From NCBI RefSeq assembly GCF_008001235.1, contig NZ_CP040751.1, positions 2,525,001-2,589,000 of the forward strand: DNA of 64,000 nucleotides, given 5' to 3'. The position numbers and the translations under genes were made by a program. Positions 1 to 8,284 of this stretch are shown here, one piece after another. Within the stretch, counting starts at the first letter, position 1, and each line of letters opens with the position of its first letter. Below the pieces are notes generated by a model. It had not been told where the DNA came from. It ran no database searches and saw only the letters and a program-made list of their open reading frames with translations. The DNA comes from Salidesulfovibrio onnuriiensis. GTDB lineage: Bacteria > Desulfobacterota > Desulfovibrionia > Desulfovibrionales > Desulfovibrionaceae.

Positions 1-279
1 CTGCAGGAGATCGCCGACGTCATGAAGGTTAGCACCGGGTCGATCCATGTGGTCGGCTATGTGGATGACGTGGAGGCCGCCGGCCCCGCAAGCTTTTCCC
101 TTTCCGCAAGGCGGGCGGCGGATGTGGCCTCCCACCTGATCAGCACATTCGGCATGGATCCCAAGCGATTCATCATTTCCGGCAGGGGAGCGTATCGCCC
201 GGAGTTGCCTGGGACGTCCTCTTCCAACCGCGCCATGAACCGCCGGGTGGAAGTCATAATTTTGACCGACATGATCTAG
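1..279 (+). CDS. C-terminal part of an OmpA/MotB-type peptidoglycan-binding protein (5' end outside window)
   Basis: The reading frame is open from base 1 and stops at 277-279, so only the last 92 codons are present. The visible part is an OmpA-like domain of the kind that anchors MotB stators and Pal proteins to peptidoglycan: a VVGYVDD strand, an ARRAADVASHLI helix, a GMDPKRFIISGRGAYRP segment, and the closing NRAMNRRVEVIIL signature. A MotA-like gene follows after 20 bp, so this is probably the MotB-type half of a stator pair. The order is B then A, the reverse of the usual motAB. The N-terminal membrane helix with the proton-binding Asp lies outside the window, so a non-flagellar OmpA protein cannot be ruled out. 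Confidence 0.75.
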   Translation: MQEIADVMKVSTGSIHVVGYVDDVEAAGPASFSLSARRAADVASHLISTFGMDPKRFIISGRGAYRPELPGTSSSNRAMNRRVEVIILTDMI

Positions 280-299
280 CGTGACAGGAGGTTTTGATC

Positions 300-1175
300 A
301 TGCCCAAACAAAACATTATCGGTATCGTCGTCAGCCTGATACTTTTCATCGGGAGCTTCTTGCTCACCGGCCATGCCGCCGCCTATTGGAACCTGGCCGC
401 ATTGCTGGTGGTCGGCTCGGGGCTCGCTGCGGGACTGTTCCTGAGCTATCCCTTCCAGCGTGTCACCAGCGCCTGGAAGGTGGCCAGGAACGCCTATGGG
501 ACCCGCCAGCTCAGCTCCGAGGAAATCGTGCACACCCTGCTGGACCTTTCCGTGCGCAGCAAGGTGGATGGCGTGTTGTCCCTGGAAAAAGAGGAGCAGC
601 AGGCCACCTGTTCCTTCCTCAAGAGCGGCTTGATCCTTCTGGTGGACAACTACAAGGAAGATGAAATCCGGGAATGCCTGAACACGGAGATGGCATTCTT
701 CAATCAGCGCCGCAAGCAGAGCGAACGAGTTTTCCTGACCTTGGCCCGCATGGCTCCGGCCTTCGGGGTGGCGGGCAGCGTCATCGGCCTCATCGGCCTG
801 CTCATGGGCATTAACGACACGGCCGTGATTCTCAAGAACATTCCTGTGGCCTTCATCTCCACCCTGTACGGGCTGGTTCTTGGAAATCTGGTCTTTGCGC
901 CCATAGCCGAAAGCATCAACTACAGCACGCGCGCCGAACTGCTCAATCAGAAGCTGGTGCTGGAAGGTGTTGTGGCCATCAGCAAGGAGCAGAATCCCTA
1001 CAAGCTGGAACGCAAGTTGGCGTCCTTCCTAAGCCCGAGCGAGCGGGAGGGCAACACCGAAGCATTGCGCAGCATTACCCGCAAGTACATCCAGCGTAAA
1101 AAGCAGCCCGTCGAACCCAAGGACATGCCCAAGGATATGGGCGAGGAAAAGATCGGTTTCGCCGAAGCTTCCTAG
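300..1175 (+). CDS. MotA/TolQ/ExbB-family proton channel protein (stator-like)
   Basis: This 291-residue inner-membrane protein likely forms the channel half of a proton-driven stator with the OmpA/MotB-type protein just upstream. The N-terminus has two hydrophobic segments (about residues 5-25 and 33-50). A cytoplasmic region follows, then a second helix pair beginning at the family motif LARMAPAFGVAGSVIGLIGLLMGI (split here only by its helix), and a basic/acidic cytoplasmic tail. ATG at 300 is preferred over an in-frame TTG at 294 because AGGAGG at 286-291 sits 8 nt before it. A strong terminator follows at 1203-1224. Flagellar MotA is the closest known type. A different stator-like role (gliding, secretion or envelope energisation) remains possible. 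Confidence 0.8.
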   Translation: MPKQNIIGIVVSLILFIGSFLLTGHAAAYWNLAALLVVGSGLAAGLFLSYPFQRVTSAWKVARNAYGTRQLSSEEIVHTLLDLSVRSKVDGVLSLEKEEQQATCSFLKSGLILLVDNYKEDEIRECLNTEMAFFNQRRKQSERVFLTLARMAPAFGVAGSVIGLIGLLMGINDTAVILKNIPVAFISTLYGLVLGNLVFAPIAESINYSTRAELLNQKLVLEGVVAISKEQNPYKLERKLASFLSPSEREGNTEALRSITRKYIQRKKQPVEPKDMPKDMGEEKIGFAEAS

Positions 1176-1202
1176 GTCCGTTTCAAATCCTGTCATTATG
1201 AA

Positions 1203-1224
1203 AGGAGCCTTCGGGCTCCTTTTT
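1203..1224 (+). terminator. Intrinsic terminator after the MotA-like gene
   Basis: GGAGCC and GGCTCC arms around a TTCG tetraloop are followed by a run of T. It closes the stator operon before the TVP38-family gene. Confidence 0.85.
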
Positions 1225-1330
1225 GTTTTCTCTTGTTATCGTAAAGGTTTGATCTGCTGCCCGAAAACAAATACAAAAAGGGCGGTGTATTGAATCCATG
1301 CCGAAAACCCATCAGCCGACAGGAGAAAGG

Positions 1331-2023
1331 ATGAAAGCGGATACGGGCAAGAGATTGTTGATGCTCGCTGTCATTGCCGTGTTGGTGGCATGTTATTTCC
1401 TGTTCGATCTCGGGCAGTACCTGACCCTTGAATATTTCAAGGCTTCCAGGGACCACTTCACGGCCTTGTACGAAACCCACAAATTGCTGGTGCTTGTTTC
1501 GTATTTCGTCATCTACGTCATTTCCACCGCTTTGGCCGTGCCCGGCGCACTGGCCCTGAGTCTTGCCGGGGCCGCCCTATTCGGCTTCTGGACAGGGCTG
1601 GTGGTCATCTCCTTTGCCAGTTCCATCGGCGCGTCCCTTTCCTTTCTCGTTTCCCGTTATCTCTTGCGGGACTGGGTGCAGAACCGGTTCGGCGACAAGC
1701 TGGTGCGCATCAACAGGGGCATTGAAGAGGAGGGGGCTTTCTATCTCTTCACTTTGCGTCTCATACCGGCGTTTCCATTTTTCGCCATCAATCTGGTCAT
1801 GGGGCTGACCCCCATGCGTCTTGTCACCTATTACTGGGTCTCTCAGGTGGGCATGCTTCCCGGCACCATGGTCTTCGTCAATGCGGGCAAGGAGTTGGGC
1901 AAGATAGAATCGCTCTCCGGATTGATTTCCCCGAGCCTGTTGATTTCCTTTGCCTTGCTTGGGCTGTTTCCATTGGTCACCAAAAAGGTGCTGGGTTGGT
2001 ATAAAACCAGAAAAGGCGAATAA
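1331..2023 (+). CDS. TVP38/TMEM64 (SNARE-associated/DedA-like) membrane protein
   Basis: This 230-residue polytopic inner-membrane protein belongs to the TVP38/TMEM64 branch of the DedA superfamily, whose members are implicated in lipid scrambling and membrane homeostasis. The family core is visible as a VPGALALSLAGAALFGFWTG segment followed by SSIGASLSFLVSRYLLRDW and, later, LRLIPAFPFFAINLVMG, with re-entrant hydrophobic stretches between. ATG at 1331 is chosen because AGGAG at 1321-1325 lies just before it; an in-frame ATG at 1298 has no ribosome site and adds a polar extension. It appears to be a single-gene unit, and its exact substrate is unknown. Confidence 0.85.
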   Translation: MKADTGKRLLMLAVIAVLVACYFLFDLGQYLTLEYFKASRDHFTALYETHKLLVLVSYFVIYVISTALAVPGALALSLAGAALFGFWTGLVVISFASSIGASLSFLVSRYLLRDWVQNRFGDKLVRINRGIEEEGAFYLFTLRLIPAFPFFAINLVMGLTPMRLVTYYWVSQVGMLPGTMVFVNAGKELGKIESLSGLISPSLLISFALLGLFPLVTKKVLGWYKTRKGE

Positions 2024-2116
2024 ATGGTGGGGGTGGGGCTTGCCTGCGGTATTGAAAAGTGAGCCGTAACCGATTAGGTTGCCGTTTCCATTTACAAGAA
2101 ACAAAGGGGAATAACC

Positions 2117-2599
2117 TTGGGTAAAAGCGATAAATACAAAATGATGTTTCCCATTTCCTGGGACCAGCTGCACCGCGACTGTCGCGCCTTGGCAATGCGC
2201 CTGGTGGAATTGGGACCCTGGAAGGGCATATATGCCATTACTCGCGGCGGACTGGTGCCCGCGGCAATCATCGCCCGCGAGCTGGATATCAGGATGATCG
2301 ATACCATTTGCATTTCCACCTACGACTGGCAGTCGAAAGGCAGTTCCAGCGTTCTCAAGGGAGTGGAAGGCGATGGCGAGGGCTGGCTGCTCATCGACGA
2401 TCTGGTGGACACCGGCAAAACCGCCAATGTCGCACGGGAAATGGTGCCCAATGCGCATTTCGCGACCGTTTACGCCAAGCCGGAAGGCCGTCCCACCGTG
2501 GATACGTATGTCACTGAGGTCAGCCAGGACACCTGGATTCTGTTCCCATGGGATTCCCAGAACCAGTTTGTGGAACCCATCATCATGTGCAGAGATTAG
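2117..2599 (+). CDS. gpt: Xanthine/guanine phosphoribosyltransferase
   Basis: It salvages xanthine and guanine by transferring phosphoribosyl from PRPP to give XMP and GMP. The 160-residue product is the size of Escherichia coli Gpt. It contains the PRPP-binding loop [14 protein letters not shown], the ITRGGLVPA loop typical of this class, and a conserved WILFPWD end. The start is a TTG at 2117, preceded by AAGGGGA with 6 nt spacing; it gives an N-terminus resembling Gpt proteins, whereas the next ATG (2141) would remove the first strand. A BMP-type nucleoside-like ABC importer follows immediately, which suggests purine uptake feeding salvage. Confidence 0.92.
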   Translation: MGKSDKYKMMFPISWDQLHRDCRALAMRLVELGPWKGIYAITRGGLVPAAIIARELDIRMIDTICISTYDWQSKGSSSVLKGVEGDGEGWLLIDDLVDTGKTANVAREMVPNAHFATVYAKPEGRPTVDTYVTEVSQDTWILFPWDSQNQFVEPIIMCRD

Positions 2600-2650
2600 T
2601 TTCGGTTCCTAAGCATAATCTTGTCGTTCCCTTTGAATGTAGGTATTTCA

Positions 2651-2688
2651 TTTGGTTGGGCATCGCTGCTGAGGCGTGCCCAACCAAA
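2651..2688. promoter_or_regulatory. Perfect 12-bp inverted repeat upstream of the nucleoside-type importer
   Basis: TTTGGTTGGGCA (2651-2662) and TGCCCAACCAAA (2677-2688) form a perfect 12-bp dyad with a 14-nt loop. It lies between gpt and the binding-protein gene, 24 bp before the ATG. No T-run follows on either strand, so it is not a classical terminator. It could be an mRNA hairpin stabilising the binding-protein message or a control element. Confidence 0.6.
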
Positions 2689-2711
2689 ATCGAAATCCAT
2701 ACGGAGGGATC

Positions 2712-3845
2712 ATGAAACAATTCACGAGGTTCTTTATTGCCGCCATTGCCAGCGCGGCGATGCTGATGTCGCTGTTCGCCTGCGGTGAGGCGCCCCAGAA
2801 AGCAGAAGAGAAGGCTGAAAAGCCCGCTGCTGAAAAAAAGGAAGAAGCAAAAAAATTCAAGGCCGGTTTCGTCTACGTTTCCCCTGTCGGCGATGCCGGT
2901 TATTCTTTTGCGCATGACCTGGGCCGCCAGGCCGTGGCCGACCTGGACTGGGTAGAGACCTCCTTTGTGGAATCCGTTGCGGAAGGCGCCGATTCCGAAC
3001 GCGTCATCCGCAATATGGCCCGCAAGGATTTCGATGTCATCTTCACCACCAGCTTCGGATACATGGATCCGACCCTGAAGGTCGCCAGCGAATTTCCCAA
3101 TGTGAAGTTCATGCACTGCTCCGGCTTCAAGAAAGCCCCCAACATGAACAACTACTTCGGCCGCATGTACCAGGCCCGTTTCCTGACCGGTCTGGTTGCC
3201 GGCTCCATGACCAAGAGCAACATCATCGGTTACGTGGCCGCATTCCCCATTCCCGAAGTCATCCGCGGCATCAACGCCTTCACCCTGGGCGTGCGTGAAG
3301 TCAATCCCAAGGCAGAGGTGCGCGTTGTCTGGACCAAGACCTGGTATGACCCGGCCCTGGAAAAGGACGCCGCCATTTCCCTGCTGGATGTGGGTGCCGA
3401 CATCATCGCCCAGCACCAGGATTCTCCTGGTCCGCAGGAAGCCGCCCAGGATCGTGGTGCTTACTCCATCGGCTACAACTCCAACATGGCCTCCTTTGCT
3501 CCCAAGGCGCACCTGACCGCCGCCATCTGGAACTGGGCTCCGCTGTACGTGGAAACCGTGAAGGAAGTTCGCGACGGCACATGGAAGGGCGACCAGGCCC
3601 TGTGGTGGGGCATGGACAAGGGCATAGTCGATCTCGCCCCCTATGGCGACATGGTGCCTGAAGACGTGCGCAAGCTGGTGGAAGCCAAGAAGGCTGAAAT
3701 CGTGTCCGGCAAGGACATGGTGTTTGCCGGTCCCATCAAGAACCAGAAGGGTGAAGTGGCCATTCCCGAAGGCCAGTCCGCCAGCGACGAGCAGATGCTC
3801 GGCATGACCTGGTTCGTCGAAGGCGTTGTCGGCACCACCGAGTAA
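2712..3845 (+). CDS. BMP-family lipoprotein, solute-binding protein of a nucleoside-type ABC importer
   Basis: This periplasm-facing lipoprotein is the ligand-binding component of the importer encoded by the next three genes. The signal peptide ends in the lipobox LFAC, giving lipid-anchored Cys24, followed by a 25-residue Ala/Glu/Lys linker. The mature part matches the basic membrane protein (PnrA/BMP) family: FKAGFVYVSPVGDAGY at its start, then VESVAEGADSERV, IIAQHQDSPGP and an Asn/Trp-rich ligand region near TAAIWNWAPLY. BMP proteins with this partner set usually bind purine nucleosides, and the adjacent gpt agrees with that. ATG 2712 has GGAGG at 2703-2707. Confidence 0.9.
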   Translation: MKQFTRFFIAAIASAAMLMSLFACGEAPQKAEEKAEKPAAEKKEEAKKFKAGFVYVSPVGDAGYSFAHDLGRQAVADLDWVETSFVESVAEGADSERVIRNMARKDFDVIFTTSFGYMDPTLKVASEFPNVKFMHCSGFKKAPNMNNYFGRMYQARFLTGLVAGSMTKSNIIGYVAAFPIPEVIRGINAFTLGVREVNPKAEVRVVWTKTWYDPALEKDAAISLLDVGADIIAQHQDSPGPQEAAQDRGAYSIGYNSNMASFAPKAHLTAAIWNWAPLYVETVKEVRDGTWKGDQALWWGMDKGIVDLAPYGDMVPEDVRKLVEAKKAEIVSGKDMVFAGPIKNQKGEVAIPEGQSASDEQMLGMTWFVEGVVGTTE

Positions 3846-3857
3846 GCGTGAAATCGT

Positions 3858-4928
3858 ATGATAGCGGGTTTCAAGCTTAGAAAAAGAGATGAACCCTGGA
3901 AGTGGGGCGCCCTGGTTATTTTCCTGGGCGCCCTGCTCATTTCCCTTCTGGTAAGCGCGCTGCTTCTGGAAGGGCAGGGAAAGAGCGCTCTGAACGGTCT
4001 GTTCATTCTCTGGGACGGCAGTTTCGGTCATGGATGGGCCTGGGAGGGTGCGCTCCTCAAATCGGTCCCCATATTCTTGTGTTCATTGGGCGTTGCGGTG
4101 ACCTTCCGCATGCAGATCTGGAACATCGGCGCGGAAGGGCAATTCGCCCTGGGCGCCATCGGCGCCACCTGGATGGCGCTCACGTTCCCGAACCTGCACT
4201 GGGCGCTGCTCATGCCGCTCATGTTCGGCATGGCCTTTTTGCTGGGCGGGTTGTGGGCCAGCATTCCCGCGGCACTCAAGCTCAAGCTCAAGGTCAATGA
4301 AATCATTTCCACACTGATGCTCAACTACATCGCCATCCTGCTGCTGGACTATCTGGTGTTCGGCATCTGGAAGGACCCGGCCAGCTACGGCTTCCCCATG
4401 ACCCCCGAGTTCTCGCACAATGCGGTCATCGGAGGCATTGCCGGTTCGCGCGTCCACTGGGGAGTGCTCCTGTGTGTGGCTGTGGGCGTGGCGTTCTGGG
4501 CCTTCATGCGCTACACGCGCCTGGGCTATGAGCTCAAGGCCAGCGGACAGGGGCCGCGCGTGGCGCGCTACGCGGGCATGCCCTATGGCTTCCTGGTCAT
4601 GTTCGTCATGTGCATGTCCGGCGGGCTCGCGGGCTGGGCCGGATGCGTGGAGGCGGCCGCCACAACCGGCCGTCTGCAACCGAGCCTCATGGTCGGTTAC
4701 GGATACACCGCCATTGTGGTCGCATGGTTGGCCCGTCTTGAGCCTCTCAATATCGCCTTTGCCTCCTTTCTGCTGGCGGCATTGCGGGTCGGGGTGGAGA
4801 ACCTGCAGCTCGAATTGCAGATTCCGGCCGCTTTCGGCGAAATCATGGAAGGGATGATTCTGCTTTCGGTTTTGGCCGGGCAGTTCTTTCTGACCTACAA
4901 ACTGGAACGGAGGAAGCAGTCCGACTAG
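3858..4928 (+). CDS. ABC importer permease, BMP/nucleoside type (first permease)
   Basis: This 356-residue inner-membrane permease belongs to the branched-chain/ribose permease superfamily (BPD_transp_2). It has about nine hydrophobic segments, and the coupling region reads FRMQIWNIGAEGQFALGAIGATW, as in YufP-type nucleoside permeases. It starts 12 bp after the binding-protein gene and is followed after 15 bp by the second permease, so the four genes form one operon. The ribosome-binding site is poor, suggesting translational coupling or lower expression than the binding protein. Confidence 0.9.
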   Translation: MIAGFKLRKRDEPWKWGALVIFLGALLISLLVSALLLEGQGKSALNGLFILWDGSFGHGWAWEGALLKSVPIFLCSLGVAVTFRMQIWNIGAEGQFALGAIGATWMALTFPNLHWALLMPLMFGMAFLLGGLWASIPAALKLKLKVNEIISTLMLNYIAILLLDYLVFGIWKDPASYGFPMTPEFSHNAVIGGIAGSRVHWGVLLCVAVGVAFWAFMRYTRLGYELKASGQGPRVARYAGMPYGFLVMFVMCMSGGLAGWAGCVEAAATTGRLQPSLMVGYGYTAIVVAWLARLEPLNIAFASFLLAALRVGVENLQLELQIPAAFGEIMEGMILLSVLAGQFFLTYKLERRKQSD

Positions 4929-4943
4929 GGCTGTGCATCATAT

Positions 4944-5861
4944 ATGCTGGAAATTATAGTTCCTTTATTGAGCGCCACCGTTCAGTCGGGAACGCCCATT
5001 CTCTACGCCACCCTCGGTGAAATGATGACCGAAAAGGGCGGCGTGCTGAACCTGGGCGTCGAGGGTATTCTCAGCTTTTCGGCCCTGGCCGCGTTCGTGA
5101 CCTCGTTTCTCACGGGGTCGCCCGCGCTTGGTTTTCTCATGGGTGGGTTCGCCGGGCTGCTCCTGGCCTCCATCCATGCTTTTGTCTGTATCTCCTGCCT
5201 GGGCAACCAGGTGGTTTCCGGTCTGGCCCTGACCATTCTCGGCCTCGGCCTGACCCGTTTCCTGGGGACTCCGTATATCGGGCTGCCCTGTGAAGGGTTC
5301 GACAAGTTCGCCTTCCCGCTCCTGTCGCAGATTCCCGCCATCGGGGATATCTTTTTTCGGCAGGATGCCCTGGTTTACGTCTCCTATGTCATCCCGGTGC
5401 TGTTCTGGTTCTTTTTCAAGCGCACCAGCCTGGGCATGGCCATGGAGGCCGTGGGTGAATATCCCGCGGCGGCCGCGGCGGCCGGTCTCAAGCCGATCCT
5501 GCTGCGCTACTGTTCCGTATTGGGCGGAGGGTTTCTCATCGGCCTGGGCGGCGCCTACCTGTCTCTGGCCTACACGAACCTATGGACCAACGGACTTTCG
5601 GGCGGGCGCGGCTGGATTGCCGTTGCGTTGGTCATTTTCGCCTTCTGGCGGCCGGGCCGGGCTGTGGCGGGCGCATACCTCTTCGGTGGGGTTATGTCCT
5701 TCCAGCTCCTGCTGCAGGCCCGAGGCACCAATATCCCGTCCTCCATCCTGCTGGCCCTTCCGTATGCCCTGACCATCTGCGCCCTGGTGTTTTCGGCCTG
5801 GAGGAGGAAGTATTCGGACATGCCCGCCGCACTGGGCACCAACATCGAGCCGGAGGGTTAA
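4944..5861 (+). CDS. ABC importer permease, BMP/nucleoside type (second permease)
   Basis: This 305-residue inner-membrane protein is the heterodimer partner of the preceding permease. It carries the family segment TPILYATLGEMMTEKGGVLNLGVEGIL, the counterpart of the IWNIGAEGQ region in the first permease, and about eight hydrophobic segments. The next gene, the ATPase, begins 3 bp after its stop, so the two are probably translationally coupled. YufQ-type permeases are the nearest known relatives. The transported nucleoside cannot be told from the sequence. Confidence 0.9.
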   Translation: MLEIIVPLLSATVQSGTPILYATLGEMMTEKGGVLNLGVEGILSFSALAAFVTSFLTGSPALGFLMGGFAGLLLASIHAFVCISCLGNQVVSGLALTILGLGLTRFLGTPYIGLPCEGFDKFAFPLLSQIPAIGDIFFRQDALVYVSYVIPVLFWFFFKRTSLGMAMEAVGEYPAAAAAAGLKPILLRYCSVLGGGFLIGLGGAYLSLAYTNLWTNGLSGGRGWIAVALVIFAFWRPGRAVAGAYLFGGVMSFQLLLQARGTNIPSSILLALPYALTICALVFSAWRRKYSDMPAALGTNIEPEG

Positions 5862-5864
5862 GTC

Positions 5865-7409
5865 ATGAGCACTTGCGATTTCAAACGCCCTCCGCGCAAA
5901 CCGGTTACCGAGGCGGACAAGCCCGTTGTCAGGATCAGGGGCATCACCAAGCGGTTCGGCAAGGTGGTGGCCAACAACGATATCAACCTGGACCTGTATC
6001 CCGGACGCATCAAGGCGCTTCTGGGCGAGAACGGGGCGGGCAAAAGCACGCTCATGTCCATGCTGGCCGGGCGCTACAAGCCAGACGAGGGACATATCGA
6101 GATCGACGGCCGCGTCATGGATTTTTCCTCCTCCAAGGAGGCCATCGAGGCGGGCATCGGCATGGTCTACCAGCACTTCATGCTTGTGGAATCCATGACC
6201 GTGGCCCAGAACGTGCTGCTGGGTCAGACCGGCGGTTTTTTCATCAATCCCAAGGAAATGGAGAAACGGGTCGGCGTATTGGCCGAACAGTACGGCCTGG
6301 AAGTAGATCCTGGCGCACGTGTCTGCGACCTTTCCATGGGCGAAAAGCAGCGGGTGGAGATTCTCAAGCTCCTGTACCGCGATAGCCGCATCCTCATCTT
6401 TGACGAGCCTACGGCGGTGCTGACCCCGGAAGAAAGCGTCAAGCTCTTCGAGGCGCTCTGGAAGATGGCAGAGCAGGGCAAATCCATTGTTTTCATCAGC
6501 CACAAACTTGAAGAAGTTCTTGCACTTGCCGACGATATCGCTATCCTTCGGCGCGGCGTCATCGAAGGCGAGGTGGACCCGGACTGCATCGAATCCAAGG
6601 CCGACCTGGCCTGCCGCATGGTGGGCAAGGAGGTTATCCTGGAGATCGACCGGGAACCGCATCCCACCGGAGATTCCGTGTTGGAAGTGAAGCGACTCAC
6701 CGGCATGGGGCTTACCGATGTGGACTTCGAAGTCCGGCAAGGCGAGATCGTCGCGCTTGTCGGCGTGGCCGGCAACGGCCAGAAGGCGCTGGTGGAAGCG
6801 GTGTGCGGCCTGCGCAAACCGCCTCAGGACACCATATTCATCAACGGCAAGCCCTGGCGGCAATTCTTTGCCGAATCCACCTGGAAGCGATCCCTTTCCT
6901 ACATTCCCGAGGACCGCTTAGGACTTGCCACGCTGCGGGAATGCGATATGGTGGAAAACATCTTGCTGACGACCCGCAAGGGGTTCGTCATCGGGCCATG
7001 GCTGGACAAGAAACGGGCTTCCCGCGAAACGACCGGTCTGGTAGAAAAGTTCGACATTCGTCCCGGCAGGATTCAGGCGCTGGCCTGGCAGCTTTCCGGC
7101 GGCAATCTGCAAAAGGCGGTGCTGGCGCGCGAACTGTATCGCGAACCGGTGCTCATCGTTGCGGAGCAGCCCACGCAGGGGCTCGACATTTCGGCGACAG
7201 AGGAAGTCTGGAAACGACTTCTGGAGGTTCGGGCCATGGCGGGCGTGCTGCTCGTCACGGGGGACCTCAACGAGGCCCTGCAACTGGCAGACAGGATTGC
7301 GGTCATATACAATGGCCGCATTCTCGGAATGCTGCCCACGTCGGATGAAGGAACACCCGACAGGATCGGCCCGCTCATGGCCGGTGTTGTCGAAGAGGCG
7401 GCCGTATAG
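5865..7409 (+). CDS. ABC importer ATPase with two nucleotide-binding domains, BMP/nucleoside type
   Basis: This 514-residue cytoplasmic ATPase energises the upstream permease pair. The first ABC domain has Walker A GENGAGKST, signature LSMGEKQRV and Walker B LIFDEPTAVLTPEE. The second domain has the degenerate P-loop GVAGNGQKA, signature LSGGNLQKAVLAREL and EQPTQGLD. This asymmetric double-cassette pattern is normal for sugar/nucleoside (RbsA/YufO-like) ATPases. It is the last gene of the operon. A binding protein for another importer starts 42 bp downstream with its own strong ribosome site, and no clear terminator lies between. Confidence 0.92.
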   Translation: MSTCDFKRPPRKPVTEADKPVVRIRGITKRFGKVVANNDINLDLYPGRIKALLGENGAGKSTLMSMLAGRYKPDEGHIEIDGRVMDFSSSKEAIEAGIGMVYQHFMLVESMTVAQNVLLGQTGGFFINPKEMEKRVGVLAEQYGLEVDPGARVCDLSMGEKQRVEILKLLYRDSRILIFDEPTAVLTPEESVKLFEALWKMAEQGKSIVFISHKLEEVLALADDIAILRRGVIEGEVDPDCIESKADLACRMVGKEVILEIDREPHPTGDSVLEVKRLTGMGLTDVDFEVRQGEIVALVGVAGNGQKALVEAVCGLRKPPQDTIFINGKPWRQFFAESTWKRSLSYIPEDRLGLATLRECDMVENILLTTRKGFVIGPWLDKKRASRETTGLVEKFDIRPGRIQALAWQLSGGNLQKAVLARELYREPVLIVAEQPTQGLDISATEEVWKRLLEVRAMAGVLLVTGDLNEALQLADRIAVIYNGRILGMLPTSDEGTPDRIGPLMAGVVEEAAV

Positions 7410-7451
7410 TGCGTCCGCTCGTATAGTCACAGTAATGAAAGGAGAGAAACT

Positions 7452-8207
7452 ATGCTGTCCGCACTGAAAAGAACATTCGTCGTCGCCCTGATGGCCGTTG
7501 CAGTACTGGCCACTTCTCAGATCGCCTCCGCAGACATGTGGGACAAGATCCAGAAGGATGGGGTGATCATCATCGGCAACAGCCCGGATTACCCGCCCTA
7601 TGAAACCATGGACGGCAACACCCGCGTGGGCTTCGATATCGACCTCATGAACGCCATGGCCGAAAAGATGGGCCTCAAGGTGGAATGGAAAACCATGAGC
7701 TTCGATTCCATTATCGCAGCCGTAAACATGGGCCAAGTGGACGTCGGCTTCTCCGGCTTCGGCATTTCCGAAGACCGCAAGAAGAGCGTCGATTTCTCCA
7801 AACCGTACTACATTTCCGGCCAGGTCATCGTGACCCTGCCGGATTCCTCCATCAAGAACGGCGCAGATCTGGTTGGCAAGAAGGTTGCCGTGCAGCTCGG
7901 CACCACCGGCCAGGAAGCCGCCGAGAAGATCGAGGGCGTTGACGTTGTGAAGCCGGAAACCTATTCCACCGCTTTCATGATGCTCCAGACCAAGGCCGTA
8001 GACGCCGTCGTGTCCGACATCCCGGTTGCCGAGGAATATTCCAAGAAGCAGGGCTTTGTCATTGCTCCGGAAAAGCTGAGCTATGAAGAAAACGCCATCG
8101 TCATTCCCAAGGGCAATCCCAAGCTCGTCGAAGCCCTGAACAAGGCGCTTGACGAAGTGGAAAAGGACGGCACCCTGGGCAAGCTTGTTGAAAAGTGGAT
8201 GAAGTAA
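7452..8207 (+). CDS. Periplasmic amino-acid-binding protein (solute-binding family 3)
   Basis: This 251-residue protein has a signal peptide cleaved around ASA-D (residue 27), so the mature protein is periplasmic. Family 3 hallmarks are visible: a GVIIIGNSPDYPPYE opening, GFDIDLMNAMAEKMGL, and MGQVDVGFSGFGISEDRKKSVDFSKPYY, where Arg and Asp usually bind the amino-acid carboxylate and amine. A strong AAAGGAGA ribosome site precedes ATG 7452. A terminator-like hairpin separates it from the permease gene, which should give far more binding protein than permease. Ligand identity is not determinable here. Confidence 0.92.
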   Translation: MLSALKRTFVVALMAVAVLATSQIASADMWDKIQKDGVIIIGNSPDYPPYETMDGNTRVGFDIDLMNAMAEKMGLKVEWKTMSFDSIIAAVNMGQVDVGFSGFGISEDRKKSVDFSKPYYISGQVIVTLPDSSIKNGADLVGKKVAVQLGTTGQEAAEKIEGVDVVKPETYSTAFMMLQTKAVDAVVSDIPVAEEYSKKQGFVIAPEKLSYEENAIVIPKGNPKLVEALNKALDEVEKDGTLGKLVEKWMK

Positions 8208-8220
8208 TAGTATGAGTGCC

Positions 8221-8258
8221 CGCGGCCGGGATGGGAGGACCGTCCCGGCCGCGTTTTT
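8221..8258 (+). terminator. Hairpin with T-run between binding protein and permease (partial terminator)
   Basis: Perfect 11-bp arms (8221-8231 and 8243-8253) with an 11-nt loop are followed by TTTTT. It lies inside what should be one transcription unit, before the permease GTG at 8285, so it probably acts as an attenuating terminator or as 3'-end protection for the binding-protein mRNA. Confidence 0.8.
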
Positions 8259-8284
8259 CGGATTTTACCACCCAGGAGCCCATA

